The notes under the pieces: model-generated
What the model saw: only the letters and a program-made list of their open reading frames with translations
The model's database searches: none
What the model was told of the DNA's origin: nothing
Shown: positions 37,392 through 47,633 of the stretch, piece by piece
Layout of the letters: every line of letters begins with the position of its first letter
Position numbering within the stretch: position 1 is the stretch's first letter
From: Scheffersomyces stipitis CBS 6054
Lineage: Eukaryota > Ascomycota > Pichiomycetes > Serinales > Debaryomycetaceae
Direction: 5' to 3'
Length of the DNA stretch: 64,000 nt
NCBI RefSeq assembly: GCF_000209165.1
Contig: NC_009068.1
Location: 2,976,001 to 3,040,000 of the forward strand
Program-made: the position numbers and the translations under genes

Positions 37392-38477
37392 ATGGCCTTG
37401 TGTTCCCAGGCGTTCAACGGCTCGGCCAAGCGCAGCTGTCTGTTTGCCAGCACGGGCTCGTCGCTCAAGAACAACAAGAAGATGTGCTTGCGCGCAGACT
37501 CTTTCACGATGTCGTCGCTGAAGAAGTCCGTGTGCATCTACACGTCTTCGGAAGAAGACAACGACTCGGCCGACGAGCAGTCGTGCTACAATGCCGACCA
37601 GGTCAGAGCCAAGAGAAGAGCCTCGTCGCGTGTCTCGTTCTCGTCCAACATCGAGTTGCTGAAGGCTCTCGCCCAGTACAGCGATGACGAGGACTTGGTC
37701 AGCGACATGTCGAGGAAGAACAGCTCGAGTGCTATTGCCATTGCCAATCACTTGAGCTCTCCTTCGGCCTGTGCTGCTGTCGCAGCTCGCCGCGCTTCTA
37801 GCGGTGTTGCTCTGAACACCGACGAAGACGATGACACGGCTCTCGACAATCTTGACTGCAAGTTGTCGACTTCTCCTATCTCGTCGCATCTCTGTTTGGT
37901 CGACAACACCAAGAGCACGCCAGCCGTCAGAAATAACTCGATCCCGGACACCGACAAGTGTTCCAGATCCCGTTGTTTTGAGTACTTGGTTGGTGCCATA
38001 GACGAAGCTTGGGCTAGATACTGCGATGCCACGGCCTACGTTGAAGACGAGGTCTACGGCTATAACACGCCCGCTTCTGTCGCCACCGACGACGAAGACT
38101 ACTTTGAAAACACCACTGACATCACCGACTACGAAGATTCAGATTTCGAAGAACACCACCACAAGGCTAAGCCTCAACAACACTCACAACAAATCAAACC
38201 TAAACCATCCATGATGGCCTCGTCTAGCACCTCATCCAAGACCAACGAGGACACCGCTTCCTGCCAATTGCAGGCATTGAAGGACCGTTTGACCAAGGCC
38301 AAGTACTACTTGCAGGACTTGGTTGACTCGGATGATTACAACGAAGTCATTTCCTTCTGGAAGCGTTGGGATATGATCAAATATGCCACGATCGAGTTGG
38401 TCGAGGATGATGATGACGACGAGATTGTTGAAAACACCATTGACGAGTTGGAATATGGTCGTATTTTTGTAAATTAG
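37392..38477 (+). CDS. Acidic, serine-rich orphan protein
   Basis: 361 residues; family not recognised. The N-terminal half is Ser/Cys/Ala-rich with basic patches (KRRASS, RRASSG) that look like phosphorylation sites. A compact central motif is FEYLVGAIDEAWARYCDATAYVEDE (about residues 197-221). A conserved-looking C-terminal helical domain (LQALKDRLTKAKYYLQDLVDSDDYNEVISFWKRWDMIKYATIELVEDDDDD) follows. The two motifs suggest a real family. At least four in-frame CTG codons (37440, 37518, 37659, 37812) and many TCG/CTC codons set the first half apart from neighbours; CTG would be Ser. The ATG context is CCACCATGG. A very long regulated leader is implied by the upstream region. Confidence 0.8.
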   Translation: MALCSQAFNGSAKRSCLFASTGSSLKNNKKMCLRADSFTMSSLKKSVCIYTSSEEDNDSADEQSCYNADQVRAKRRASSRVSFSSNIELLKALAQYSDDEDLVSDMSRKNSSSAIAIANHLSSPSACAAVAARRASSGVALNTDEDDDTALDNLDCKLSTSPISSHLCLVDNTKSTPAVRNNSIPDTDKCSRSRCFEYLVGAIDEAWARYCDATAYVEDEVYGYNTPASVATDDEDYFENTTDITDYEDSDFEEHHHKAKPQQHSQQIKPKPSMMASSSTSSKTNEDTASCQLQALKDRLTKAKYYLQDLVDSDDYNEVISFWKRWDMIKYATIELVEDDDDDEIVENTIDELEYGRIFVN

Positions 38478-39114
38478 AAAGAGCATCACAGCACAACACA
38501 GAAAAGAAGTTAAATTTTGGTTAACAGGTTAACACAACAAAGAATAGCTTCAACGATCGATCCTTGTGAATATTGTCAAACATCACACCATTGCTTCATT
38601 GCTAACCACGCCGTAATGGAGATGAGCATCGTTAGATTTCCTTTTATCATTATATTTCATCCAAAGTTACCTTTTTTTTTAAAGATTGTTATGTCCGGTT
38701 GTATTTCCTTCTATGTTTTGAATTTTTAAGTTTATTTGGGTTGTTGATTTAACATATGCTGCTTCAGTATATTTTTGGGTATGATGAAACTTTACTATGA
38801 AATGTAAATTATTATCTTTATATAGTTATTTGAAATAGGTTTAAATTATATACTTGTACTATAGTATCAATACAGAAAACAAAAACAAGAAGTAGACTGG
38901 TAAAAGAGAAGGCTGACTAGACCGGTTAGGCTTCTAGAGACATAAAACACTTATCTAATCTAGTAAATCAGACATGCGACAATACGCCTTCGCTAAAGAT
39001 CAACTGTGGTGCTTCAACCAGCAGAAATACGGAATGCGACAAAAAATGAACAGCACTTCTTTTTCTCCAGCTTTAGAATTATTCTACAACTTTTAGCATA
39101 TAACCAATTGCAAT
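38478..39114. other. Intergenic between the orphan gene and FPR2
   Basis: AT-rich 3' flank of the orphan gene and promoter of FPR2. It has a T9 run near 38671 and TATA-like stretches near 38818. No recognised element is present. Confidence 0.4.
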
Positions 39115-39884
39115 ATGAAGGTGTCTTCTTTGGTGACCTATTCGTGTCTCTTGTTATCTCAATGTGTGAGCTTTGCCAGCGCTGCCGGTGAATTAGAAAT
39201 CGGTACGTATTAGAAGAATTTCATCCAACCTGTGAAATTTCACTGAATCAGAAAAGTCGAAATGTCAGAGTGAAAAATTGTCAATTGAGTTGAAGATTCA
39301 GTGTTTGAATTAAGGATTTAGGGATTAGATGAGAAATTAGAAACAGTACTAACTAATAAGGCGTGATCAAATCCATCCCCGAAAAGAAGTGTAAGGTCCA
39401 GACCAAGGCAGGTGACCTGATCAGTGTTCATTACAAGGGTACTTTGGACGATGGCACTGTATTTGACTCTTCGTACGACAGAGGCTCTCCAATCAACTTC
39501 AAGTTGGGTGTTGGCCAGGTAATCAAGGGCTGGGACGAAGGTTTGACGAGAATGTGCATTGGGGAAATCAGAAAGTTGGTGATTCCTTCTGACTTGGCTT
39601 ACGGAGAAAGAGGCATTGGTCCAATTCCTCCAAGGGCAACTTTGAGTAAGTATAGATTAAAGAGAGTAATTATAGGGAGAATACTAACAGTTTTAGCTTT
39701 CATTGCCGAATTGGTTGACATTGCCGGCGCACCAAAGGTTGAGGAAGATGACGAAGAAGAAGAAGAAATTCCTGAAGACAAGGAAGAAGCTACCGAGGAA
39801 GTAGCTGAAGAAAAGGAAGAAACTCCAGAAGAAGTTCCTGAAGAAGAAGAAGAAGAAGAAGAAGTTACCCACGATGAGTTGTAG
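39115..39884 (+). CDS. FPR2: ER-luminal FKBP-type prolyl isomerase (Fpr2) with two introns
   Basis: Peptidyl-prolyl cis-trans isomerase of the ER lumen. Exons are 39115-39202, 39361-39645 and 39697-39884, giving 186 residues. Intron 1 (39203-39360) has GTACGT, TACTAAC and AAG; intron 2 (39646-39696) has GTAAGT, TACTAAC and TAG. Exon 1 encodes a signal peptide and joins as ELEIGVIKSIP, matching DLEIGIIKRIP of S. cerevisiae Fpr2. The FKBP domain has [22 protein letters not shown] and LAYGERG; removing intron 2 restores [13 protein letters not shown] Glu-rich tail of about 45 residues ends in HDEL, the yeast ER retrieval signal. Intron 2 is 51 bases, in frame and free of stops. An in-frame CTG (39417) sits where relatives have a polar residue. 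Confidence 0.94.
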
Positions 39885-40474
39885 GCAATTTCAATTTATC
39901 CATTCTACTTGTAGATTAAGTAGAGGTTAGTGAATATATACTTCTCTATATAAGCGAGAGTATAGCGTAGAAAAGGTGCAGCACTATAAGCGCATAGTAA
40001 CCGAGCATAATCTTGGAAATCCAAATGGCACGAAATTATGATTGCAAATTATAGCTGGTGATAGAAGACAAAGGTTAGTATACAGACTAATAATGACGAG
40101 ACGCCTTACAGTTCCTGTTCTTTACGAACAAAACAACATGACTTCTGACATACTCTTTCAGGAATATTGTAGCACCTCTCCGTTATCCTCCCTGATAAGA
40201 ACTGAAAAATCCATGACGTCACGTGTTCTTCCCCAGAACATGATGCCTTTTTAAGGATTTCCAATCATCCCATGTTGAATATCTTTTGTGCAACACGATA
40301 TTTCTAGCAATTGCTTCATTGTAAATGGTCAATTACATGCGAGAAGTATTTGTTAGTGTCTGAGGTACTTCTGCTTATTTATTAACCAGCATCAGGGATT
40401 TTTGTTCACCCATCCCATTCACTCTTACCCCGTACTAATTCGTTCCTAATATTTATACTCAACAGTAATACTCA
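39885..40474. promoter_or_regulatory. POF1 upstream region with overlapping CRE and E-box
   Basis: TGACGTCA at 40214-40221 overlaps CACGTG at 40220-40225, forming TGACGTCACGTG about 250 bases before the POF1 ATG. The first is a bZIP (CRE/Hac1-like) site and the second a Cbf1/bHLH site. The remaining sequence is AT-rich without a gene. Confidence 0.45.
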
Positions 40475-41308
40475 ATGACTACCAGAAGATTCTACAAACC
40501 ATTGAAGGAGTTCATTACGTCTCCCACCGACTTCAAGCTTGTCTACTCCACCGGTGGAGAAGACTTGCTATCGTCTGGCGTTAAGCGAATCTGTGTCCTT
40601 GACTCTTCTTTCAATCCTCCGCATTTGGGCCACTATGCCTTGATTAAAGAGTCCTTGGCTCAGAAGTCCCAAATAGAAAAGGACGAAAACAGGTCGATTT
40701 TACTTTTGCTTTCGGTGAAGAACGCAGATAAAGTCAATCCTCAGCCAGAGTCCTTCGAAAACAGATTGGAAATGATGTACTTAATGGCCAACGACCTTGC
40801 TAAAACTTTCCATACCCACCATATCGGAATTGGGTTGACCAACCACGCGAAATTTGTTGACAAGTCTGTTTCCATTTTAAACTACTTGCACAGCAATGGT
40901 GTCGATAAGAACAAGATCAAATTGACGTTCTTAGTTGGCTTTGATACGTTGACAAGAATCCTCAACCCTAATTACTATTTACCAGACAAATTGTCTACTA
41001 CTTTGGAAGAATTCATGAAACAAACCGACTTATTTTGTTTAACAAGAAACGATGAGCATGTTTCACACAAGGAACAGAATAACTACGTTCTGGACATTAG
41101 AAATGGTAAACATGAACATATACCTACACACTGGTCGGATAACATCGTTCTTCTCGACAACGCAGGCGATGAAATAGGCTTAATCAGCTCTTCTGCTATC
41201 AGAGCAAGTATCAGTGCAAACAGCGACTTGTGGCACGATAAGGTGATTCCAGAAGTAAGGGATTTTATTATAAAAGAGAAGCTATACTTACCCAAAGAGA
41301 AAATCTAA
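40475..41308 (+). CDS. POF1: Nicotinamide mononucleotide adenylyltransferase-like protein Pof1
   Basis: 277 residues of the nucleotidyltransferase superfamily. Near the start, FNPPHLGH with H50 and H53 is the HxGH nucleotide-binding motif. Close to the end ISSSAIRAS (about residues 237-245) matches the ISSTxxR motif that binds ATP. The layout agrees with S. cerevisiae Pof1 (YCL047C), which has been linked to filamentation and NMN adenylyltransfer. Both catalytic motifs are intact. The stop codon is followed after six bases by the stop of the convergent ECM33-like gene, so their transcripts must overlap. Confidence 0.87.
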   Translation: MTTRRFYKPLKEFITSPTDFKLVYSTGGEDLLSSGVKRICVLDSSFNPPHLGHYALIKESLAQKSQIEKDENRSILLLLSVKNADKVNPQPESFENRLEMMYLMANDLAKTFHTHHIGIGLTNHAKFVDKSVSILNYLHSNGVDKNKIKLTFLVGFDTLTRILNPNYYLPDKLSTTLEEFMKQTDLFCLTRNDEHVSHKEQNNYVLDIRNGKHEHIPTHWSDNIVLLDNAGDEIGLISSSAIRASISANSDLWHDKVIPEVRDFIIKEKLYLPKEKI

Positions 41309-41314
41309 TACTAT

Positions 41315-42740
41315 TTAGTAGTATAGAAAATATAATAACGAAGCACCAGCAACGATGATGGTGCTCAAAGTCGATAAATAGCTTGTAGTTGCAGCCGAGA
41401 GGTGCTTGACTCCTTCGACGTTCTTGTATTGATAGCTGGAATCTTCATCAGTGGAGTTTCCTTCTGTTGGAGTATTGGCTACAACTTTTTCGTTGTTGGC
41501 ATTGATACACTCGATCTTGCCACCTCTGATAACAGAACTGATATCACTTTTGAGCCATTTGGCACAATCAAATGAAGTCGATGTGGAATGAATACTAGCA
41601 CTTCCTTTCACTAGTTTGAGATGCTTGAAGCTAGTTTCTTTGATATTTCCGACAATCTCAATTGCACCGCCAATCACATTCAAACTGGGGAAGAAATTGA
41701 TCTTTTCAACCTTGGTATTGTTGACAAGCATCAAACCACCACCAATTTCGGTAACTAATGGGAAGTCGACGCTATTCAACATTTTATTTTTGAGCAAACT
41801 TAATGTTCCGCCAATGAACTTCAATTTAGGTATTTTCAATTGTGTAAAGTAGTTATTTGTCAAACTAGCTGATCCATTGATTAATTCCAATTCGTTTAAG
41901 TTCAAGTCGGCAACTTCATGAATGCTTACATTGCTGGCAAATTTCAACCTGGGAAGAGAAACTTTCACATCGGCTTGGTTGGCGGCAATGTGTAACTCTT
42001 TTGTCACTTCTTCAACATTAAAGTTTATTTGATGCAAGAATCGATTATTATTGATGTCTAGGACTTCCAATTTGTTGGATAAGAATCCTGAGAATTCTGT
42101 CAATGAGGAATCTGAAACTGTGATTCTCTCAATGTTATTGATATCAGCACTTACATAAACGTTGCTTAATATAGGAAGAACTCTCCATTCTAGTTCCTTG
42201 ACAGTCCTAAGTGAAGGGAACGATACCAAAGACAACGAAGTCAATTCGGTAAGAACAAGTCCCTCACTGATGGAAGCGAGTGCTGGAGCTTCAAGTCTGA
42301 CTAACTCTGGCGACTTTTTGACACTCAACCCACCAATAATATTTTCAATATCACCAAGGGACAACAATGGGTGGTTATACTCAGAAACATCAATGTTACC
42401 AACAATAGTATGACACTCATCAATTACCTTCATATCACTAGGTGTCTTGATGCTGTAGTGTTCTCTCTTACAATATTCTGGAAGTGAACCTCTGGAGATA
42501 ACTGATATTTGGTCATCCACAGTGTGATTAGTATTCAGTTCAACCTCGGAGTTGGAGATTATATTTGATTTAACTAATACTTCAGAAGGTACAATGTATT
42601 CTTAATATTGTTAGTTAGCGCCCATAAATGGAGTTGATGTTCAGATACTTACCTTTGACTCCACCATATTCTGATGGAATCGGAATTGAGTACGAAGTTG
42701 AAAGCACTGCAATAAGCACCAAGGTTTTGGAAAGAAACAT
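41315..42740 (-). CDS. ECM33/SPS2-family GPI cell-wall protein, one intron
   Basis: Cell-wall glycoprotein with the leucine-rich receptor L-domain fold of Ecm33/Sps2. Exon 1 (42740-42653) encodes a signal peptide (MFLSKTLVLIAVLSTSYSIPIP). The intron (42652-42601, 52 bases) has GTAAGT, GCTAAC and AAG. Exon 2 (42600-41315) continues as VKEYIVPSEVL. Total length is about 457 residues. The repeat region shows phrases such as FIGGTLSLLKNKMLNSVDFPLVTEIGGGLMLVNNT. It ends with a Ser/Thr-rich stretch and a hydrophobic tail, consistent with a GPI anchor. Retention of the intron would stop translation after about 41 residues. It is more divergent than Ecm33 itself, so I do not give the symbol. Confidence 0.85.
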
Positions 42741-42925
42741 CTTTGCAATGATTGTTGTGCTTGAAGACTTGATAAAGAAGTATTGGTTAGTAAGACTTTG
42801 TAAATGCTCAAGCGCAGGCGCACAAAACATTTTTTGCACCCAAAATTCCTTGATACAAAAATACACATATTTCTTTCTTTCAAACTATATTCAAGTCATA
42901 AAACATATAAACTATCATAATGTAA

Positions 42926-44721
42926 CTATTTGTACTTGTTGTTCTTGTCTTCATCACTAGCGTTCTCCAATAACTCCTCTTCGCCTTTCTGCCTTTCGAG
43001 GTCTTCAAGGATTTCAACACTTCCACGGTCTGCGAGGTGTGTAATCTTACCAACTGCGGAAGTGTCAGGACACAAGATAGCACCCTTTCTACCAACCAAG
43101 TACCATGGTAAGTTGAAAACTTCTTCCATACTTTCAAGGGATCTACCCGAAATTTCAGGAATGAAAAACCAAGACCAGAATAATGACATTGCACATACAA
43201 CAGTGAAAAAGTAGAAAGCCCCATACTTCTTAAGACTGATCAACATTTTTGGTACAGCTTTGGAGTTACCATATTGGTTAGCAAAATGGAACACCATGAT
43301 GAGAGATTGACCGAAAGAACGAAGCTTCAATGGGAAAATTTCCGAACCAAGCAAATATTGAACACTGTTGAAACCCATGGTCCAACCAATACCGGAAATA
43401 TATAAGGCTGCCATTGCTGCTTTACTAGCAGCTTTTTCAGAAGGAGATAAGGTCCAACCTTCTTCCGTCGCATGGGGAACGATCTGCAAAAAAATTGCAA
43501 AGAACAAAATGGAAATCATTTGAATGGTAATACCAATGTAAAGTGCCTTTCTACGACCTAAGAAATCGATGATGAAAAAAGCACTGAAGTAAGCCGAACA
43601 GAACTTGATAACACCTAAGATAACAGTCATCTTCATAACCTCAACACCTTTGATTCCAGCATAACTAAAGAGGTCACCAGCATAAATCGTAATGGCATTA
43701 GCTCCACTCCATTGTCCAAGCAATTGAGACATGAAACCAATGACGAAGAAACGGTAGCTGATAGACTTAACTGTAACTAAGTCCCTGAATTTTTGCCACA
43801 CAGAATAATTGGAAGTTGCTTCTCTTTCGGCGAATACTTGTTCATTAATATCATTAATTTCTCCAACAATGTATGGGTGGTCAGGTGGCAACTGTCTGAG
43901 TTTGCACAAACTCTTCAAAGCTCTGTCATTCTTTCCAACTTTAAGTAACCATCTAGGACTCTCATACGAGAAAAGCGAACCAATGAAAACAAAACCGGAA
44001 AAGATGAATTTAAGACAAAGAGGGATCATCCACTGACTGTTAGTAGAACCTGACATATGTTTTGCTGTAGCATAATTGACGGAATAGGAAAGGAAAATAC
44101 CCAAGTACACAGCACCACTGAACAAACAACCAAAGAGACCTCTGTATGCTGGTGGAGCAACTTCAGACATATATGTTGGACCGATAGTTGTAGTCTGTCC
44201 AATAGCGAAACCCTCGATTAATCTACCCGCATATAACTGTCCTACATTTCTTGAAGTCATTTGAATAATTGCACCAATGATCCAAATAACGCAAACTTGT
44301 TGCACAGCTCTAACTCTGCCTAACTTATCAACAGTATACATTGCAAGAATGGCACCTCCAACAGAACCTAACTGAACCATTGCTGCAATATTGGACTTCA
44401 AGTCTGCAATTTCATGTTCCGACTTGCTTTTATCAGATAAACCAAAGAGATGCTTGAAAGAGGGCTGATGCATGGCACCAGCTACGGTACCTTCATCTGT
44501 TCCTCTAGCAGCACCAAGAATACCAAAAACCAAGACAGAAACTTCAAACAGTTAGTACTGAAACTAAGCCATCAAGAAAATATGTACATACGGAAAAGAG
44601 TCTTGTTATAGATTTCTTTCGGTGAGTGGTCATCTGCAACTCTCCATCTGAACTTCACCTTTTGCTTTTCTTCCACTTGCGAGCTTACTGCAACAACGTT
44701 ATTGAGCTTTTCAATACTCAT
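42926..44721 (-). CDS. MFS sugar porter, one intron in helix 1
   Basis: Second sugar porter of the window. Exon 1 is 44721-44592, the intron 44591-44542 (50 bases; GTATGT, TACTAAC, AAG) and exon 2 44541-42926, giving 581 residues. Splicing rebuilds helix 1: TLF joins LSVLVFGILGAARGTDEGTVAG. About twelve helices follow, with DKLGRVRAV after helix 2, YESPRWLLKVGK, QLLGQWSGANAITIYA and PEISGRSLESMEEVF. The last replaces PETKG of hexose carriers. The WYLVGRKG tail occurs in quinate/lactose-type fungal porters. The substrate is unknown. The ATG at 44721 is the first on the spliced message; 2.3 kb of gene-free DNA lies upstream. Confidence 0.88.
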
Positions 44722-46938
44722 ACTTGATAAATGTTGCTTGATTCGACAATCGAAGATACCCAATTTGACGATATCTTTAATGGCTTTTATATGTTTGCAA
44801 AAATCATTGTCCAGTCACGAATATGGGACAAACTTTCCTATCAGTACATGCTAACACAGACTACAACGATCTCCTCAAACCACTACGTACAATGAAACCC
44901 CACATTAGAACAGCGAGGTATTAGAACTGAACTTCATGGTTCCAACCTTGGCAGTGCCCTAAATGAAAGTTAGAGTCAAGAAACTTTTCTTGTCAGTGGG
45001 GTATATGCTCCGAGAAGTCGCCATGAAATATCTATTTGACGTCTTTTGGTAAAACTAGAGGCTGCTATTGTGAACAGAGAATGTCACCCCATTGAGGCCA
45101 GCCAAGTTTCGTTTCAATAAGCTATGCTCTGCAAACAATTGTACTGCAAACTACGACAGACTACAACAATAATGAATTGGTTGGTGGCACAATATCCTGA
45201 AAGCTCACCGTAACTTAAAGTAAGAGTGTGCCCATTAGAACAGCTAGTAGTAATGAAATCCCGGAAGGCTAAGAAAAAACGAAACTATTTGTTCACCAAC
45301 AATTCCACCAACCGGGTTGCACTCAATTCGTCCAACTGCAAATCCCCACGGGCATCATTTTATTTTATGTGAGTTTCCAAGACAAACCAAGGAAAGTCGG
45401 AAAATCCTTTTGCCTAAATGGTTATTTTTCTAAGCTAAAAAAAGCCATATTTGATGTAGTATCGAAGTATTTTTCAAATTGAGAAGTATTTTCAGTTCAA
45501 GCGGCGTACAAATTTATTCTACTCAAGTGGCCGCTACATTCTCCAACGTTCATTGCCTTTGCTCAAGTATGTCCAGTACTTCCAGTTGTAGTTATCCCGG
45601 AGTTTTTACCAGAAGTATGGCGGAAAGTACAATCTTGGCAATACTTTAAGTCGTTGTGGAAAGGTGGGGGAACTGGCTGCAAGACAGCCTACAGATTGCC
45701 TTGCGGCGGGCTGAAATTTCGCGAAAATATGTTAGCAAACGCAGGAGATAACGTGTGCTGCTGCGAAATAATTGGAAAAGTCTGACGAAGATTGGGAGCC
45801 AATGTTCGAAATTTCGATTTAAGTCATGGCCGTTTTAATGTGCAAGTATCAATTGAGGTGAAGTAGGTCTCTAAGGTCCGACAACTTGAACTCAACAATT
45901 ATGTACCACTACAATCTATTCGAATTTGATGACTGGAGGCCCAATCTACTATGACCCGAGAAAGGCTTATGCACTATATCTTGACATAATGTTTTGTGGC
46001 AATGTAGCGAACCGAGGTGTCCCCCATCCTAATGGAAAAAACTCAATAACGGCACGTAGCGCTAGGGACTATTCTCAACAAAACACACCCCTCAATTAAA
46101 ACTCCGAGATGTCCAACGGCGGATCGGTCGATTTCTGGAAAAAAACAAATTTGGTAGCCAATTCCCCACTGAAACATGAATTAGCTTTTAGGGAGCACAA
46201 GCACAGGAAGAAGCTTATTTGCAACCCCCTCCAAGGGACAAGCTGAATCGACGGACTGTCCCGGGGAACGAAAGAGCCTCTCCATACATGATCTGGTCAT
46301 TGGAGTACTTTTCTATGTACGAACATTGCGGGATTTGAGAATTTTTTTCTTGTCTCTGAGTCAACAACTTCCATTTCTTGTCCCCTCAAGACACAGCGGT
46401 CCTGTAAATGTTAACAGACAACTACAACTAGGGTATGGGCAATTGATAGAGGTATTTAGCCGTGGATACCAGCAATGGCCGAGCCACCGAAACGGCTTCG
46501 ATTCAAAGAAACGAAATAGAGCAACCAGCTTCAACCCGTCCTTTTTTGAACTAAATTAGGAAAGCTATCTTAAGAAATTGGCCAAATTTTGCAACCATAA
46601 TAGATAGAGAAAATGAACTGTAGAAGACTGAGACAAGAATAATATATAAGAAAAAAAGCTGCGAACAAAAGACTAATTATAGAGACAATAATGCTCGCAA
46701 TATTATGCCCTTTGTATTTCATAATTAGGCACTATAAATCCAAACACGGGTATTTCCAGCTACTCAGATAACCTTGCTACTAGCAGAGTATCTGATAGTA
46801 ATGGAAATCTGATTGGATTATGCTTACGTAACCTTGAGAAATGCAGTGGACACTGTAGATAACACGACATTCATCTTGTGCGACACCGCCCCTAGCTAAT
46901 ACAAATGTCGCACCAGCCAATCCTCATTGATTATTGAA
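44722..46938. other. 2.2 kb divergent intergenic region between a sugar porter and VMA16
   Basis: No gene was recognised. Two short direct repeats recur about 300 bases apart: ACAGACTACAAC at 44856 and 45156, and CATTAGAACAGC at 44903 and 45233. The palindrome TTTCGCGAAA is at 45717-45726, and CCCGGGG lies near 46260. A 77-codon frame at 46326 lacks support. The length suggests complex control, most likely of the sugar porter. Confidence 0.45.
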
Positions 46939-47040
46939 ATGGATAATACAATTCCAAAAGACATCCCAGCAGCTCCCATAGCCATTAATTCCACATCAGA
47001 CATTGCGTTGTCTTGTGCTCCTCTGTCTGTACTCACATAA
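46939..47040 (+). CDS. Upstream ORF abutting VMA16 (33 codons)
   Basis: ATG-initiated frame of 33 codons whose TAA ends two bases before the VMA16 ATG, in a different frame. Its 3' end contains TCTGTACTCACA, and a near copy TCTGTGCTCACA occurs 45 bases later inside the VMA16 frame. It may act as a translational brake or be chance. No splice site connects the two. Confidence 0.3.
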   Translation: MDNTIPKDIPAAPIAINSTSDIALSCAPLSVLT

Positions 47041-47042
47041 AT

Positions 47043-47633
47043 ATGGCCTATGCATCCAGTCTAGTTGCGCTTTCTGTGCTCACAGTCGGTGGGTATATGC
47101 TTTTCACCGGTTCTGGAGAATCGTTCAACGTTGGTGAATTCTTGGAGTCCACCTCGCCTTACATGTGGGCCTGTCTTGGAATTGCCAGTTGTATCGGCTT
47201 TTCAGTTGTTGGTGCTGCCTGGGGGATCTTCATCACTGGCTCCACCATCTTGGGTGCTGGTGTCAAGGCTCCTCGTATCACCACTAAGAATTTAATCTCC
47301 ATCATTTTCTGCGAAGTTGTTGCTATCTATGGTCTTATTATGGCCATTGTGTTTTCGTCAAAATTGACTTCAGTCCCTACTTCTGATCTTTTCACAAAGG
47401 AAAACTTATACACGGGCTATTCGTTGTTTTGGGCCGGCATCACTGTTGGTTTGTCCAACTTGATCTGTGGTCTTGCTGTTGGTGTCACTGGCTCTACTGC
47501 TGCCATCTCTGATGCTGCTGACTCGTCTCTTTTCGTCAAAATCTTGGTGATTGAGATTTTTGGCTCTGTCTTGGGTTTGTTTGGCTTGATTGTCGGCTTG
47601 TTGATGGCCGGTAAAGCCCAAGAGTTCAAGTAG
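47043..47633 (+). CDS. VMA16: V-ATPase proteolipid subunit c'' (Vma16)
   Basis: Membrane Vo-ring subunit of the vacuolar proton pump. From ATG 47043 the protein has 196 residues; S. cerevisiae Vma16 has 213, the difference being the variable N-terminus. Strongly conserved stretches include [51 protein letters not shown] and [16 protein letters not shown]. The proton-carrying glutamate is E91 in FCEVVAIYG. Five hydrophobic helices are seen. There are no in-frame CTG codons. Identity over the core leaves no doubt about the family; the exact start is slightly uncertain because of the upstream ORF. Confidence 0.95.
   Translation: MAYASSLVALSVLTVGGYMLFTGSGESFNVGEFLESTSPYMWACLGIASCIGFSVVGAAWGIFITGSTILGAGVKAPRITTKNLISIIFCEVVAIYGLIMAIVFSSKLTSVPTSDLFTKENLYTGYSLFWAGITVGLSNLICGLAVGVTGSTAAISDAADSSLFVKILVIEIFGSVLGLFGLIVGLLMAGKAQEFK

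Noticed and set aside
37164..37889. 241-codon minus-strand frame opposite the orphan gene
   Set aside because: Arg/Val-rich composition typical of the mirror of a GC-rich coding frame; the plus-strand frame has structured motifs and a good ATG context.
46480..46520. tRNA-like stretch (TGGCCGAG followed by GGCTTCGATTC)
   Set aside because: The two parts are too close together and no cloverleaf or acceptor stem can be formed.
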